NCBI RefSeq assembly: GCF_000513095.1
Contig: NZ_BAUT01000001.1
Coordinates: 186,001 to 250,000 of the forward strand
From: Halalkalibacter wakoensis JCM 9140
GTDB lineage: Bacteria; Bacillota; Bacilli; Bacillales; Bacillaceae_D
Length of the DNA stretch: 64,000 nt
Direction: 5' to 3'
How positions within the stretch are numbered: position 1 is the first letter of the stretch; each line of letters begins with the position of its first letter. A program made the translations under genes and the position numbers. Shown here piece after piece: positions 48,572 to 56,736 of the stretch. The notes below the pieces were generated by a model. It made no database searches. It saw only the letters and a program-made list of their open reading frames with translations, and was not told where the DNA came from.

Positions 48572-49345
48572 ATGATTATAACAACTGCAAGAAAACGTGC
48601 AGACGAACTAGAGGGTAAAGCGCACATTTTTAGTTCGGAATTAGACAGTCAGTTTATTAAAAGAAATGAAATGTCTGTTCAAGATTTAATTGAATTTTAT
48701 AAGGAAGATGTGCTTGTAGTTGGAAAAGGTAAAGTAACCCTCTACTCAAAAAATGGGGGAGAACCCTTTTTTTATCATCCTAACTCTGCTATGTTTCGAG
48801 TAAAGCAATTTCAGAAAACAAATTATGATCCGTTAGTAGCAACGGCTAATCTTTCGGAGGGAATGTCTTTTCTTGATTGCACGTTAGGATTAGCCTCTGA
48901 TAGTTTGGTTGCACAAATGGCTGTAGGAAAGAGTGGGCATGTCACAGGATTAGAGGCTAATCAAGTACTTGCGAGTATTGTTCGGCACGGACTTTTGAAC
49001 TGGCAGGATGGTGGGGCTGTTATGCTGGATGCGATGAGAAGAATTGAAGTGATCCATGCTCACCACAAAGATTACTTAAAAGGTTTAGCTGATCATTCGT
49101 ATGATGTTGTCTATTTTGATCCCATGTTTGAACAACATATAGCGGACTCCACTGGAATTAAAGCTTTAAAACAGTTTGCCTGTCACGATGACTTAACTGA
49201 ACAAATTATGAATGAAGCGATTCGAGTAGCAAAATCACGTGTCGTTTTAAAAGATCATTATAGCAGTGAAAGATTTAAGCGGTTGGGGTTTCAGGTCATG
49301 AAAAGGCAACATGCCGCCTTTCACTATGGATTCATTTCAATTTAA
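48572..49345 (+). CDS. class I SAM-dependent methyltransferase, RsmJ-like
   Basis: A 257-residue methyltransferase. The SAM-binding motif I appears as FLDCTLGLASDSLVAQMAVG (residues 99-118), with the acidic motif II residue in TGLEANQ and a motif IV of VVYFDPMFE near residue 182. The CTLGLASDS/DPMF pair resembles E. coli RsmJ, which methylates G1516 of 16S rRNA. The first 90 residues differ and may bind substrate. It sits 45 bp before miaA, suggesting an RNA modification role. Target assignment is inference. Confidence 0.75.
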   Translation: MIITTARKRADELEGKAHIFSSELDSQFIKRNEMSVQDLIEFYKEDVLVVGKGKVTLYSKNGGEPFFYHPNSAMFRVKQFQKTNYDPLVATANLSEGMSFLDCTLGLASDSLVAQMAVGKSGHVTGLEANQVLASIVRHGLLNWQDGGAVMLDAMRRIEVIHAHHKDYLKGLADHSYDVVYFDPMFEQHIADSTGIKALKQFACHDDLTEQIMNEAIRVAKSRVVLKDHYSSERFKRLGFQVMKRQHAAFHYGFISI

Positions 49346-49390
49346 AATAATCCGCACATGTACGTTTGAACTGAAAGGAATAGGGAAAAG

Positions 49391-50335
49391 ATGAAGAAAG
49401 AACAGCTAATTGTTATTGTTGGTCCAACAGCGGTAGGTAAAACGGCATTAAGCATCAATCTAGCAAAGAAGTATCAAGGAGAAGTCATTAGTGGAGACTC
49501 GATGCAAGTGTATAAAGGGATGGATATCGGAACAGCTAAGGTAACGGTGGCTGAACAGGAAGGAGTCCCTCATCATTTAATTGACATCTTGCATCCAAAA
49601 GATTCGTTTTCCGTCGCTGATTTCCAAGAAAGGTGTATCCCCCTTATTTCTCAAATGAACCAAGAGGGTAAAGTACCAATGTTAGTAGGTGGAACTGGTT
49701 TGTATGTGAATGCTATTACAAAGAAATATCAGTTCGATGAAATTCCCACTGATGTTGAATACAGAACAGAATTGGAACAGTTAGCTGAAAAAGTTGGAAA
49801 TGAATCATTACATAATAAGTTAAAAGAAGTCGACCCAAAATCAGCCGAACATATACATCCTAATAATGTTAGACGGGTTATACGGGCGCTTGAAGTGACG
49901 CATGTTACAGGGATCCCTTTCTCGGAGCAACAAAATGATGAACAGTCTGAATCCCCATATTCATTAGCGTTTATCGGGTTAACGATGGAACGGGACATGC
50001 TTTACGAACGGATCAATAAGCGGGTTGATCTTATGATGGAGCAAGGTTTATTGCATGAAGCTAAATCATTATATGAATCGGGTGTGAGAAATTGTCAGTC
50101 GGTTCAAGCCATTGGTTATAAAGAGTTGTATCACTATTTTGAAGGGCACTGTTCTTTGGAAGAAGCCATTATGATGTTAAAGCAAAATTCAAGGCGTTAC
50201 GCCAAAAGACAGTTAACGTGGTTTCGTAATAAAACAGATGCTACGTGGTTTGACACGACAAAAGGATTAAACGATCAAACTTTCGAAGAAATTTGTAATT
50301 TTATTGAAGGGAAATTGACATTTATATCGAAATAA
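49391..50335 (+). CDS. miaA: tRNA dimethylallyltransferase MiaA
   Basis: MiaA adds dimethylallyl to A37 of tRNAs reading U-starting codons, the substrate for MiaB. The 314-residue protein has the P-loop GPTAVGKTA (residues 11-19), SGDSMQVYKGMDIGTAK, GVPHHLID and GGTGLYVNA motifs, and a C-terminal RRYAKRQLTWFRN. SD GAAAGGAA lies upstream. hfq follows after 30 bp, the usual pair. Confidence 0.96.
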   Translation: MKKEQLIVIVGPTAVGKTALSINLAKKYQGEVISGDSMQVYKGMDIGTAKVTVAEQEGVPHHLIDILHPKDSFSVADFQERCIPLISQMNQEGKVPMLVGGTGLYVNAITKKYQFDEIPTDVEYRTELEQLAEKVGNESLHNKLKEVDPKSAEHIHPNNVRRVIRALEVTHVTGIPFSEQQNDEQSESPYSLAFIGLTMERDMLYERINKRVDLMMEQGLLHEAKSLYESGVRNCQSVQAIGYKELYHYFEGHCSLEEAIMMLKQNSRRYAKRQLTWFRNKTDATWFDTTKGLNDQTFEEICNFIEGKLTFISK

Positions 50336-50365
50336 AGAGATAGTCAATTAGAGGAGGACACCCCG

Positions 50366-50599
50366 ATGAAGCAACCAATTAATATTCAAGATCAATTTTT
50401 AAATCAATTACGTAAAGATAACATTTCTGTTACTGTTTTCTTAACGAATGGATTTCAAATCCGTGGCTTAATTAAAGGGTTTGACAACTTTACGGTTATT
50501 TTAGAAACAGAGGGAAAACAGCAACTCGTGTACAAGCATGCCATTTCTACGTTTGCTCCACAACGGAATGTACAGCTAAAATCAGAGGAATTAGAATAA
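50366..50599 (+). CDS. hfq: RNA chaperone Hfq
   Basis: A 77-residue Sm-like protein with Sm1 ([19 protein letters not shown]) and Sm2 ([14 protein letters not shown], the YKHA motif) segments and a short C-terminus, typical for Firmicutes. SD GAGGAGGA precedes the ATG. It is probably cotranscribed with miaA. Hfq forms hexamers that bind A/U-rich RNA. Confidence 0.97.
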   Translation: MKQPINIQDQFLNQLRKDNISVTVFLTNGFQIRGLIKGFDNFTVILETEGKQQLVYKHAISTFAPQRNVQLKSEELE

Positions 50600-50609
50600 A
50601 AAGGAAAAT

Positions 50610-50634
50610 GCGCCTTGGCAAAGGCGCTTTTTTT
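50610..50634 (+). terminator. terminator after hfq
   Basis: GCGCCTT (50610-50616) with AAGGCGC (50621-50627), 4-nt loop, T-run. Confidence 0.92.
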
Positions 50635-50755
50635 ATGATTGATTGCTAGTTTGTGGCGGTGTTGATTCTTCTTTTTTCGGTAAGCAGCAAGATTCTTTTA
50701 CTTCTTCAATTTTAAGGGTGCAGCAGCTTGATTTCTTTTTGAAAAATGACAACAT
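50633..50755 (-). CDS. 40-residue Cys-rich protein paired with the permease
   Basis: A short gene on the minus strand: ATG at 50755-50753, stop TAA at 50635-50633, SD AAGGAGGTG just upstream. The product starts MLSFFKKKSSCCTLKIEEVK and then ESCCLPKKEE, so it has two CC pairs separated by about 15 residues. It lies 15 bp downstream of the permease and should share its transcript. The paired cysteines and the ArsR-like operators upstream suggest metal or arsenite binding. I do not recognise the family. The strong SD supports it being real. Confidence 0.7.
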   Translation of the reverse strand: MLSFFKKKSSCCTLKIEEVKESCCLPKKEESTPPQTSNQS

Positions 50756-50770
50756 GATTTCACCTCCTTC

Positions 50771-51637
50771 TTAAAGTAAGTAAAAAATAAAGCCAGAAAC
50801 GGTGGACATGGAAACAACCGATAGAACAAAGGCGCCCACTAATTCTTTTTTGAAAATAGATTGAAGCAAAACCACTTCAGGCATACTTGCACCAGCAGAA
50901 CTAATTAACATAGCCATTACGGGTCCAAGCGCCATTCCTTTTAAAATGAGTATTTGTGAAATAGGAATCATACTAGAAAGTCGAATGTAAAGAGGAATCC
51001 CAATTATGGCTGCTATAGGAATCAGCCACCAGTGATCTTCCCCAAAAAGAGTTGCCACCCATTCGGTTGGAACAGCATGATGAATCACCGCTCCAAGGGC
51101 TGCCCCAATTACAACATAAGGAAATACACTTCTAACTAAATCAAAAGCTTCTTTCCAAGCAGCTTTAAAGCCAACTTTTGATTTCTTTTGTTCATATCCC
51201 GTCACCCCAATATGTTTTACATATTTTTTAAATCCGAGAAATTGAAGGACGAAACCGATTGTTAGACAAAACAAAATAGTAATGAGCGAATACATGATTG
51301 TTACCTTCCATCCTAGAACAAAACCCATAATCGTTAGAATAGTAGGATCAAGAAGGGGGGAAGCAAAAAGAAACGTCATAACAATTTGAAAAGGTAATTT
51401 TTTTTGAAGCATCGTCACAACGATAGGAATCGTTGAACAAGAGCAAAATGGTGTGATAAAAGCGAATAATATGGCAGCCATTGAAGCTAGAAGCTTATTA
51501 GACCCATTAAGTTGATTCTCTATTTTTTCTAATGGAATATAGCCTTGAAGGAGGTTTATGACAAAAGAAATGACGACAAACAAAAATAGTAGCTCTAGAG
51601 CAATGAACAAAAAACTTTGTATGAACTCAGCCCACAT
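50771..51637 (-). CDS. DUF318/ArsP-like permease
   Basis: A 288-residue polytopic membrane protein with about eight hydrophobic helices and the motif FITPFCSCSTIP near residue 62, where the vicinal-type cysteines are typical of the DUF318 permeases (YraQ, ArsP, SO_0444-like). ArsP members export trivalent organoarsenicals; others are tied to zinc or copper. The substrate is unresolved. Expression is probably repressed by an ArsR/SmtB regulator, because three ATCAA-N6-TTGAT sites surround its promoter. No such regulator gene is in the window. The SD (51646-51652) lies within a long hairpin. Confidence 0.82.
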   Translation of the reverse strand: MWAEFIQSFLFIALELLFLFVVISFVINLLQGYIPLEKIENQLNGSNKLLASMAAILFAFITPFCSCSTIPIVVTMLQKKLPFQIVMTFLFASPLLDPTILTIMGFVLGWKVTIMYSLITILFCLTIGFVLQFLGFKKYVKHIGVTGYEQKKSKVGFKAAWKEAFDLVRSVFPYVVIGAALGAVIHHAVPTEWVATLFGEDHWWLIPIAAIIGIPLYIRLSSMIPISQILILKGMALGPVMAMLISSAGASMPEVVLLQSIFKKELVGAFVLSVVSMSTVSGFIFYLL

Positions 51638-51641
51638 ATGC

Positions 51642-51683
51642 TTTTCTCCTTTATATCAATAATTTTTGATATAAAGGAGAAAA
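51642..51683 (-). promoter_or_regulatory. ArsR-like operator 1 and SD-sequestering hairpin
   Basis: Perfect 18-bp arms (51642-51659 and 51666-51683) around TAATTT. The centre is TTTATATCAA-N6-TTGATATAAA, an ArsR/SmtB-type box. In the permease mRNA the same sequence forms a hairpin whose 3' arm holds the Shine-Dalgarno AAAGGAG. Confidence 0.7.
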
Positions 51684-51702
51684 AACAATCAACTCACTTT
51701 AT

Positions 51703-51718
51703 ATCAAGTTATTTTGAT
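51703..51718 (-). promoter_or_regulatory. ArsR-like operator 2 at the permease transcription start
   Basis: ATCAA (51703-51707), 6 bp, TTGAT (51714-51718). It covers roughly +1 to +16 of the predicted transcript. Confidence 0.65.
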
Positions 51719-51724
51719 GCGTTT

Positions 51725-51753
51725 ATCATATATCCAAAATTTTCATGTGTCAA
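51725..51753 (-). promoter_or_regulatory. sigma-A promoter of the permease operon
   Basis: On the minus strand TTGACA (51753-51748), 17 bp and TATGAT (51730-51725): near-perfect. Operators 2 and 3 flank it. Confidence 0.8.
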
Positions 51754-51757
51754 TTGC

Positions 51758-51779
51758 TAAATCAAAAAAAATTGATTTA
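51758..51779 (-). promoter_or_regulatory. ArsR-like operator 3 upstream of the permease promoter
   Basis: ATCAA (51761-51765), 6 bp, TTGAT (51772-51776); arms extend to TAAATCAA/TTGATTTA. It ends 5 bp upstream of the -35. Confidence 0.6.
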
Positions 51780-51780
51780 A

Positions 51781-51815
51781 TTGCAAAAACAAAAGCGGGA
51801 TTAACCTGTTCCCGC
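51781..51815 (-). terminator. terminator of the recombinase gene (minus strand)
   Basis: On the minus strand GCGGGA (51815-51810) pairs with TCCCGC (51800-51795) and is followed by TTTTGTTTTTGC. The stem overlaps the gene's last codons. Confidence 0.75.
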
Positions 51816-52793
51816 TAGTAAACGTTGTTTCTGTTCAGTTGTAACCGATTGAACAGTATAAATATAACGATTCATAGATAATGGTGATGTATATCCAATC
51901 CATTGAATTAATTGTTCTGGAGTTCTACCATGTAACAGTGTAGCAAGTATAAATGTATTTCTAAGCGTTTGAGCGCTAATGCCTTTTCGCAATTGTGCTC
52001 GTTTTACTTCCATTCGAACCATTTTCTGAATGGCAATCATCGACATCCGTTTTGGTTGGTCATCTTCATAAGACCAGTGGTACGTTTTTCTTTTAAAATC
52101 AAATGAAACGATAAATGGATCTTCACTGTAAAAACGGGGTCTTACTGGCTCTGGAATTGTCTTGAAGTAAGAATAAGCTAGAAGTTTGTGTTCTTCTTCT
52201 AACAAAATGAGTCGATCATCCTCTTTAATATATATTTCGTTTCGTTCAAATTTGATATCTCTCATTGAAAGTTGATGGACTTCTTGTAGAGTTAAACCAT
52301 AATTCAAAAACAATCGAACGATAAATTCGTTCCGGGCTTTATAAAATGAAAAAACTTCTAGTTGTTGTTCTGATAAGCCTTTAGTAGATGATATTGACGC
52401 GAGCAATTGTATTTGTTCTTTGTGCTGTACCCAGTCTGTTTCATCTAATGGACCAGATAAAAGTTCCGGAGGAGAAATGTCAATAATGGGACTTAGTTCA
52501 CTTTGACCTACGGATTTTTGGTATTGATACACTTGGCGTAAGACACTATGAATTCGTCTAATTGTTCGTACATGATAACCTCTTACTTCCAATAGTTCGT
52601 GAAAGAATAGGTCAAGTTCTTCTTTTGTGATCGATTTCCAATTAATTTCTTCCGTAGTCGATCGTTCTTTATGGAGCCAATAAGAAAAATCATTCAGATC
52701 ATACATATAACGTTTAATCGTAGATGCCTTTCTTCCTTTTGCGGCTAAATCATCAAGATAGTTTCCAATGAATGAAGGTAACAAATATTCCAT
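51801..52793 (-). CDS. tyrosine-recombinase-like protein with degenerate active site
   Basis: A 330-residue protein with the phage-integrase layout: N-terminal SAM-like core-binding domain (LDDLAAKGRKASTIKRYMYDL) and C-terminal catalytic fold. Of the catalytic set, the second Arg (LRNTF, R278) and the Tyr (Y310 or Y312 in RYIYTV) remain. The first Arg position is T168 (YGLTLQEV instead of GLRxxEL), HxLRH reads QTLRN, and LGHSS reads IGYTS. Cutting activity is therefore doubtful. It is flanked by housekeeping genes without att-like repeats, so it looks domesticated rather than part of an element. Confidence 0.8.
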   Translation of the reverse strand: MEYLLPSFIGNYLDDLAAKGRKASTIKRYMYDLNDFSYWLHKERSTTEEINWKSITKEELDLFFHELLEVRGYHVRTIRRIHSVLRQVYQYQKSVGQSELSPIIDISPPELLSGPLDETDWVQHKEQIQLLASISSTKGLSEQQLEVFSFYKARNEFIVRLFLNYGLTLQEVHQLSMRDIKFERNEIYIKEDDRLILLEEEHKLLAYSYFKTIPEPVRPRFYSEDPFIVSFDFKRKTYHWSYEDDQPKRMSMIAIQKMVRMEVKRAQLRKGISAQTLRNTFILATLLHGRTPEQLIQWIGYTSPLSMNRYIYTVQSVTTEQKQRLLAGTG

Positions 52794-53004
52794 TATGGTT
52801 CCTCCCTTCCCATATGGATACTATTTGATGAATTGTACATCTTTTCCTGCAAGAATCTTTGGAAATTTTAAGCTATTCAATACATGCTTCATTCTAAAGC
52901 CTTTCCGGTTCAATCCTTTCTTCATCAGAAAAATTGTAATCCTTCGTTATCTCAGTGCGTATGATGTAAGAGATGAAAGGAACAATTTAATAGGAAAAGC
53001 TAGG

Positions 53005-53034
53005 TAGGCGATTGTCACATGTTCGCCTATTTTG
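53005..53034 (+). terminator. hairpin upstream of spoVK
   Basis: TAGGCGA (53005-53011) pairs with TCGCCTA (53023-53029), followed by TTTTG. No plus-strand gene precedes it closely, so it may be a leader hairpin or attenuator for spoVK. Confidence 0.4.
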
Positions 53035-53086
53035 CGTATAGTATACAAACGTTGGTGTTTAAACGGACAGCAAAGGGGTGTGCATC

Positions 53087-54040
53087 ATGAGTAACCCGGT
53101 TAACTCCAAAAAAAGAGGGCGTATTAATGTTGTATTAAACCATAAACCGATTGAAAAAATGGGCAAAAATGAATCCCTTTTTCAAACAGAGCAAGAGAAA
53201 GAAGAACACGACATTTTAATTAGGTTTGAGAAGAAACTAGAAGAGTATGTAGGCTTAGAGGAAATAAAACGTCTTGTGAATGAAATTTATGCTTGGATTT
53301 TTATTAATCAACGTCGAGAAGAAGTAGGATTGAAAGCCAGTAAGCAAGTTCTCCATATGATTTTTAAAGGAAACCCAGGTACTGGGAAAACGACTGTTGC
53401 CCGGATTATTGCAGATTTTCTTCACCAAATGGGGGTATTAGCAAAAGGGCATTTTATGGAAGTCGAAAGGGCAGACTTAGTTGGAGAATATATTGGGCAT
53501 ACAGCCCAAAAAACACGAGATGTCTTAAAAAAAGCTAGTGGCGGGGTACTGTTTGTAGATGAGGCTTATTCACTAGCAAGAGGTGGAGAGAAGGATTTTG
53601 GCAAGGAAGCCATTGATACGTTAGTCAAAGCGATGGAAGATCATCAACATGATTTTGTTTTAATACTGGCAGGATATTCGAAAGAAATGGAATATTTCTT
53701 ATCCCTGAACCCAGGCCTTCCTTCCCGTTTTCCGATTGCCATTGATTTTCCCAATTATACAACGGATCAACTAATGGAAATGGTGAAAAGGATGCTAACG
53801 GAGCGAGAATATGAACTAACAACAGAAGGGGAAATTCATATTCGCGAACATATAAGGAAAATTAGGACCGAACAAGAACAAACTTTTAGTAATGGTAGAT
53901 ATATAAGAAATATTATCGAAGAGGCTATTCGCATGCAGGCTGTTCGTCTGTTAAGAGAAAATGTGTTCAACCGCGATTCTTTACTAACGATGAAACGAGA
54001 AGACTTTAAATTTCAATCTTCCCATGTGAAATTGAATTAA
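53087..54040 (+). CDS. spoVK: stage V sporulation protein K (AAA+ ATPase)
   Basis: A CbxX/CfxQ-type AAA+ protein of 317 residues needed for late spore maturation. Walker A GNPGTGKTT near residue 99, Walker B VLFVDEAYSL, sensor-1 LILAGY, and Arg-finger region PGLPSRFP are present. ATG 53087 is preferred because AAAGGGGTG at 53072-53080 is the SD; GTG 53078 lies within it. Mother-cell (sigma-E) expression is expected from B. subtilis, but no clear promoter match was found. Confidence 0.93.
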   Translation: MSNPVNSKKRGRINVVLNHKPIEKMGKNESLFQTEQEKEEHDILIRFEKKLEEYVGLEEIKRLVNEIYAWIFINQRREEVGLKASKQVLHMIFKGNPGTGKTTVARIIADFLHQMGVLAKGHFMEVERADLVGEYIGHTAQKTRDVLKKASGGVLFVDEAYSLARGGEKDFGKEAIDTLVKAMEDHQHDFVLILAGYSKEMEYFLSLNPGLPSRFPIAIDFPNYTTDQLMEMVKRMLTEREYELTTEGEIHIREHIRKIRTEQEQTFSNGRYIRNIIEEAIRMQAVRLLRENVFNRDSLLTMKREDFKFQSSHVKLN

Positions 54041-54048
54041 TACGTCTA

Positions 54049-54085
54049 AAAAGAGGCCATTCCATGAATGGCTTCTTTCTATTTT
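54049..54085 (+). terminator. terminator after spoVK
   Basis: AGAGGCCATT (54052-54061) pairs with AATGGCTTCT (54067-54076, one G-U), followed by a T-rich tail. Confidence 0.85.
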
Positions 54086-54164
54086 TTTGTAGTTCGTGAT
54101 ATGATGCGTATGAACATAGTGAGTGGATAACATAACAGTAAGACGAATTTAAAGGAAGTGGATA

Positions 54165-55457
54165 GTGTTGCTTGAGATCAATCATAACGAAACAGAAACA
54201 GTCGTCCTTGTCGGCTGTCAGTTTGAGCAGGATGATCTTGCTTTTGATCATTCTATGGAAGAATTAAAAAGTTTAGTCGAAACCGCAAAAGGACAGGTTG
54301 TTGGTTCCATTACACAAAAGCGTCAAAAACCCGAGCCTTCAACGTACATTGGCAAAGGAAAGGTGGATGAGTTACAGGCGCTTTTAGATGAGAAAGACGT
54401 CGACACCATTATTTTTAACGATGAACTTTCTCCAAGCCAAATTCGAAACGTTCATACAAGAACGAAAAAAACCGTTATTGATCGAACACAATTAATCCTA
54501 GATATTTTTGCTGCGCGTGCCCGTTCAAGAGAAGGTAAGCTTCAAGTAGAATTAGCTCAGTTATCCTATTTATTACCAAGGCTTGCTGGACAAGGTTTAG
54601 CTCTTTCAAGGCAAGGAGGGGGGATTGGTTCAAAAGGTCCGGGGGAAACCCAGCTTGAGAGTGATCGTAGACACATCCGTAGGAGAATGGATGAAATTAA
54701 ACATCAATTAGAAGCGGTCGTAAGTCATCGTCAACGCTACAGAGAGCGTCGTAAACAAAATGATGCATTTCAGGTGGCGATTGTTGGATATACAAACGCT
54801 GGAAAATCAACGATATTAAATCGGTTAGCAGAAGTGGAAACTCTTGAGGAAAATCAATTATTTGCTACTCTGGACCCAACAACTAGACAATTTAACCTCC
54901 CAAGTGGAATGAATATTCTTTTGTCTGACACGGTTGGGTTTATACAAGATCTTCCGACCACGCTTGTAGCAGCGTTTCGATCTACTTTAGAAGAGCTGCA
55001 AGGGGCGAATGTATTGTTACATGTAGTGGACAGTTCCAATCCGGATTATGAGCAGCATGAACGTACAGTGAAAGAACTGATTCAAGAATTAGATGCCGAG
55101 AACATTCCAAGATTGGTCGTCTATAATAAAAGTGAAATCAAAACGGAGCAATTCATACCAAGTCATGACGAGGATTCAATTGAAATTAGTGCTTATGACG
55201 AGGAAGATTTAAAGAGCCTAAAAGAAGCCATCGAAGATAAACTAATGGAACAGATGACTGAATACCATGTATTATTAAAAGCAGAAGAGGGAAGTCTGTT
55301 GTCCAGATGCCGTGAATCAACGGTTATAAAAAAACAGGAATGGAATGAAGAAACGGAGCATTATGAGATCCTTGGGTATGTTCTTCCTGATACTGCTTTA
55401 GGCCATGAACTAGCTATTCGTTCCATAATTGAACCAAAGATTGCAGTTGAGGAGTAA
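54165..55457 (+). CDS. hflX: ribosome-associated GTPase HflX
   Basis: HflX splits stalled or stress-impaired 70S ribosomes. The 430-residue protein has the HflX N-terminal domain (STYIGKGKVDEL), the glycine-rich linker SKGPGETQLESD, and a GTPase domain with G1 GYTNAGKST near residue 208, G3 DTVGF and G4 NKSE. It starts at GTG 54165 with SD AAAGGAAG; TTG 54168 is possible. B. subtilis ynbA is the orthologue at the same place. Confidence 0.95.
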   Translation: MLLEINHNETETVVLVGCQFEQDDLAFDHSMEELKSLVETAKGQVVGSITQKRQKPEPSTYIGKGKVDELQALLDEKDVDTIIFNDELSPSQIRNVHTRTKKTVIDRTQLILDIFAARARSREGKLQVELAQLSYLLPRLAGQGLALSRQGGGIGSKGPGETQLESDRRHIRRRMDEIKHQLEAVVSHRQRYRERRKQNDAFQVAIVGYTNAGKSTILNRLAEVETLEENQLFATLDPTTRQFNLPSGMNILLSDTVGFIQDLPTTLVAAFRSTLEELQGANVLLHVVDSSNPDYEQHERTVKELIQELDAENIPRLVVYNKSEIKTEQFIPSHDEDSIEISAYDEEDLKSLKEAIEDKLMEQMTEYHVLLKAEEGSLLSRCRESTVIKKQEWNEETEHYEILGYVLPDTALGHELAIRSIIEPKIAVEE

Positions 55458-55464
55458 AAACGGA

Positions 55465-56706
55465 ATGTTGAAGTTAAAGCATGAAACCACACTTAAATCA
55501 ATAACAGCAGAAGTTGAAAAACAAATTAGTGAACACCATCAAGAAATAGAAGCGGTGTCCCTTCACAATCAAGCAAAGGTCATGAAGGCATTTAGCGATC
55601 ATCAAGTAGCAGATTTTCATTTTACGCCATCTACAGGTTATGGGTATGATGATGTTGGTCGTGATACGTTAGAATCAATTTATGCGCAAGTATTTGGAGG
55701 AGAGGCGGCATTAGTCCGCCCTCAAATCATTTCTGGTACACATGCAATTGCTACAGCATTATTTGGTGTGCTAAGACCTGGCGATGTGCTATTATACATA
55801 ACAGGTAAACCGTATGACACGTTAGAAGAAATAGTCGGAATACGCGGCAATGGAAATGGCTCATTAAAAGAATTTCAAATCGGATACGAAGCTGTTCCAT
55901 TACTAGAATCAGGCTGGATTGATGAAGAGCGCATTCGTTCAAGCATAACCGATCAAACAAAAATGATTGGTATCCAGCGTTCAAAAGGATATGGCCAACG
56001 CCCGTCATACACAGTTGGACAGATAAAAGAAATGATTCAGTTTGTAAAATCCATCAAAGAAGATGTCATTGTATTTGTAGATAATTGTTACGGTGAATTT
56101 GTTGAGACCGAAGAACCTTGTGAGGTTGGAGCAGATTTAATAGCAGGTTCGTTAATTAAAAATCCAGGTGGCGGAATCGTCAAAACAGGTGGTTATTTAG
56201 TGGGAAGAAAAGACCTTGTAGAGCTCTCTTCCTACCGGTTAGCTGCACCAGGGATAGGTGCAGAAGGGGGAGCAAGCCTTTATAGCTTACTTGAAATGTA
56301 CCAAGGATTTTTCTTAGCTCCTCATGTCGTTTCGCAAGCTTTAAAAGGAGCTATTTTTACAGCTGCCATCTTGGAGAAGATTGGGATGAGTACGTCACCA
56401 AAGTGGGATGAAAGAAGAACCGATTTGATCCAATCTGTTCAGTTTCCTTCAGCTGAGAAAATGATTGCTTTTTGTCAATCTATTCAAGCTGCATCTCCTG
56501 TAAATGCACATGTTTCCCCTCAACCAAGTCCAATGCCAGGATACAATGATCCAGTTATCATGGCAGCGGGGACCTTTATTCAAGGTGCAAGTATTGAATT
56601 AACAGCTGATGGTCCGATTAGACCTCCTTACGTTGCTTACGTCCAAGGAGGATTAACATATGAACATGTGAAAATTGCCGTTCTGCAAGCCATCGACTCA
56701 ACCTAG
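55465..56706 (+). CDS. ynbB: PLP-dependent enzyme YnbB (cystathionine/methionine gamma-lyase fold)
   Basis: A 413-residue fold-type I PLP enzyme of the 'aluminium resistance' family. The PLP lysine is in AGSLIKNPGGG near residue 228; RPQIISGTHAIATALFG holds the N-terminal cofactor-binding region. In B. subtilis ynbB is one of the genes required for EF-P 5-aminopentanol modification, linking it to ymfF-ymfH-ymfI in this window. ATG 55465 has SD GAGGAGT (55449-55455) and lies 7 bp after hflX. Confidence 0.9.
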   Translation: MLKLKHETTLKSITAEVEKQISEHHQEIEAVSLHNQAKVMKAFSDHQVADFHFTPSTGYGYDDVGRDTLESIYAQVFGGEAALVRPQIISGTHAIATALFGVLRPGDVLLYITGKPYDTLEEIVGIRGNGNGSLKEFQIGYEAVPLLESGWIDEERIRSSITDQTKMIGIQRSKGYGQRPSYTVGQIKEMIQFVKSIKEDVIVFVDNCYGEFVETEEPCEVGADLIAGSLIKNPGGGIVKTGGYLVGRKDLVELSSYRLAAPGIGAEGGASLYSLLEMYQGFFLAPHVVSQALKGAIFTAAILEKIGMSTSPKWDERRTDLIQSVQFPSAEKMIAFCQSIQAASPVNAHVSPQPSPMPGYNDPVIMAAGTFIQGASIELTADGPIRPPYVAYVQGGLTYEHVKIAVLQAIDST

Positions 56707-56736
56707 ATTTGAATGGGTGACAGAACTGTGTAAAAG

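Noticed and set aside
53014-53049. Possible sigma-E promoter for spoVK (GTCACAT ... TATACAAA)
   Set aside because: The boxes are about 21 bp apart, too far for sigma-E.
51781-53086. Mobile island bounded by att sites around the recombinase gene
   Set aside because: No direct repeats, tRNA gene or cargo genes were found; only one recombinase-like gene with a degenerate active site is present.
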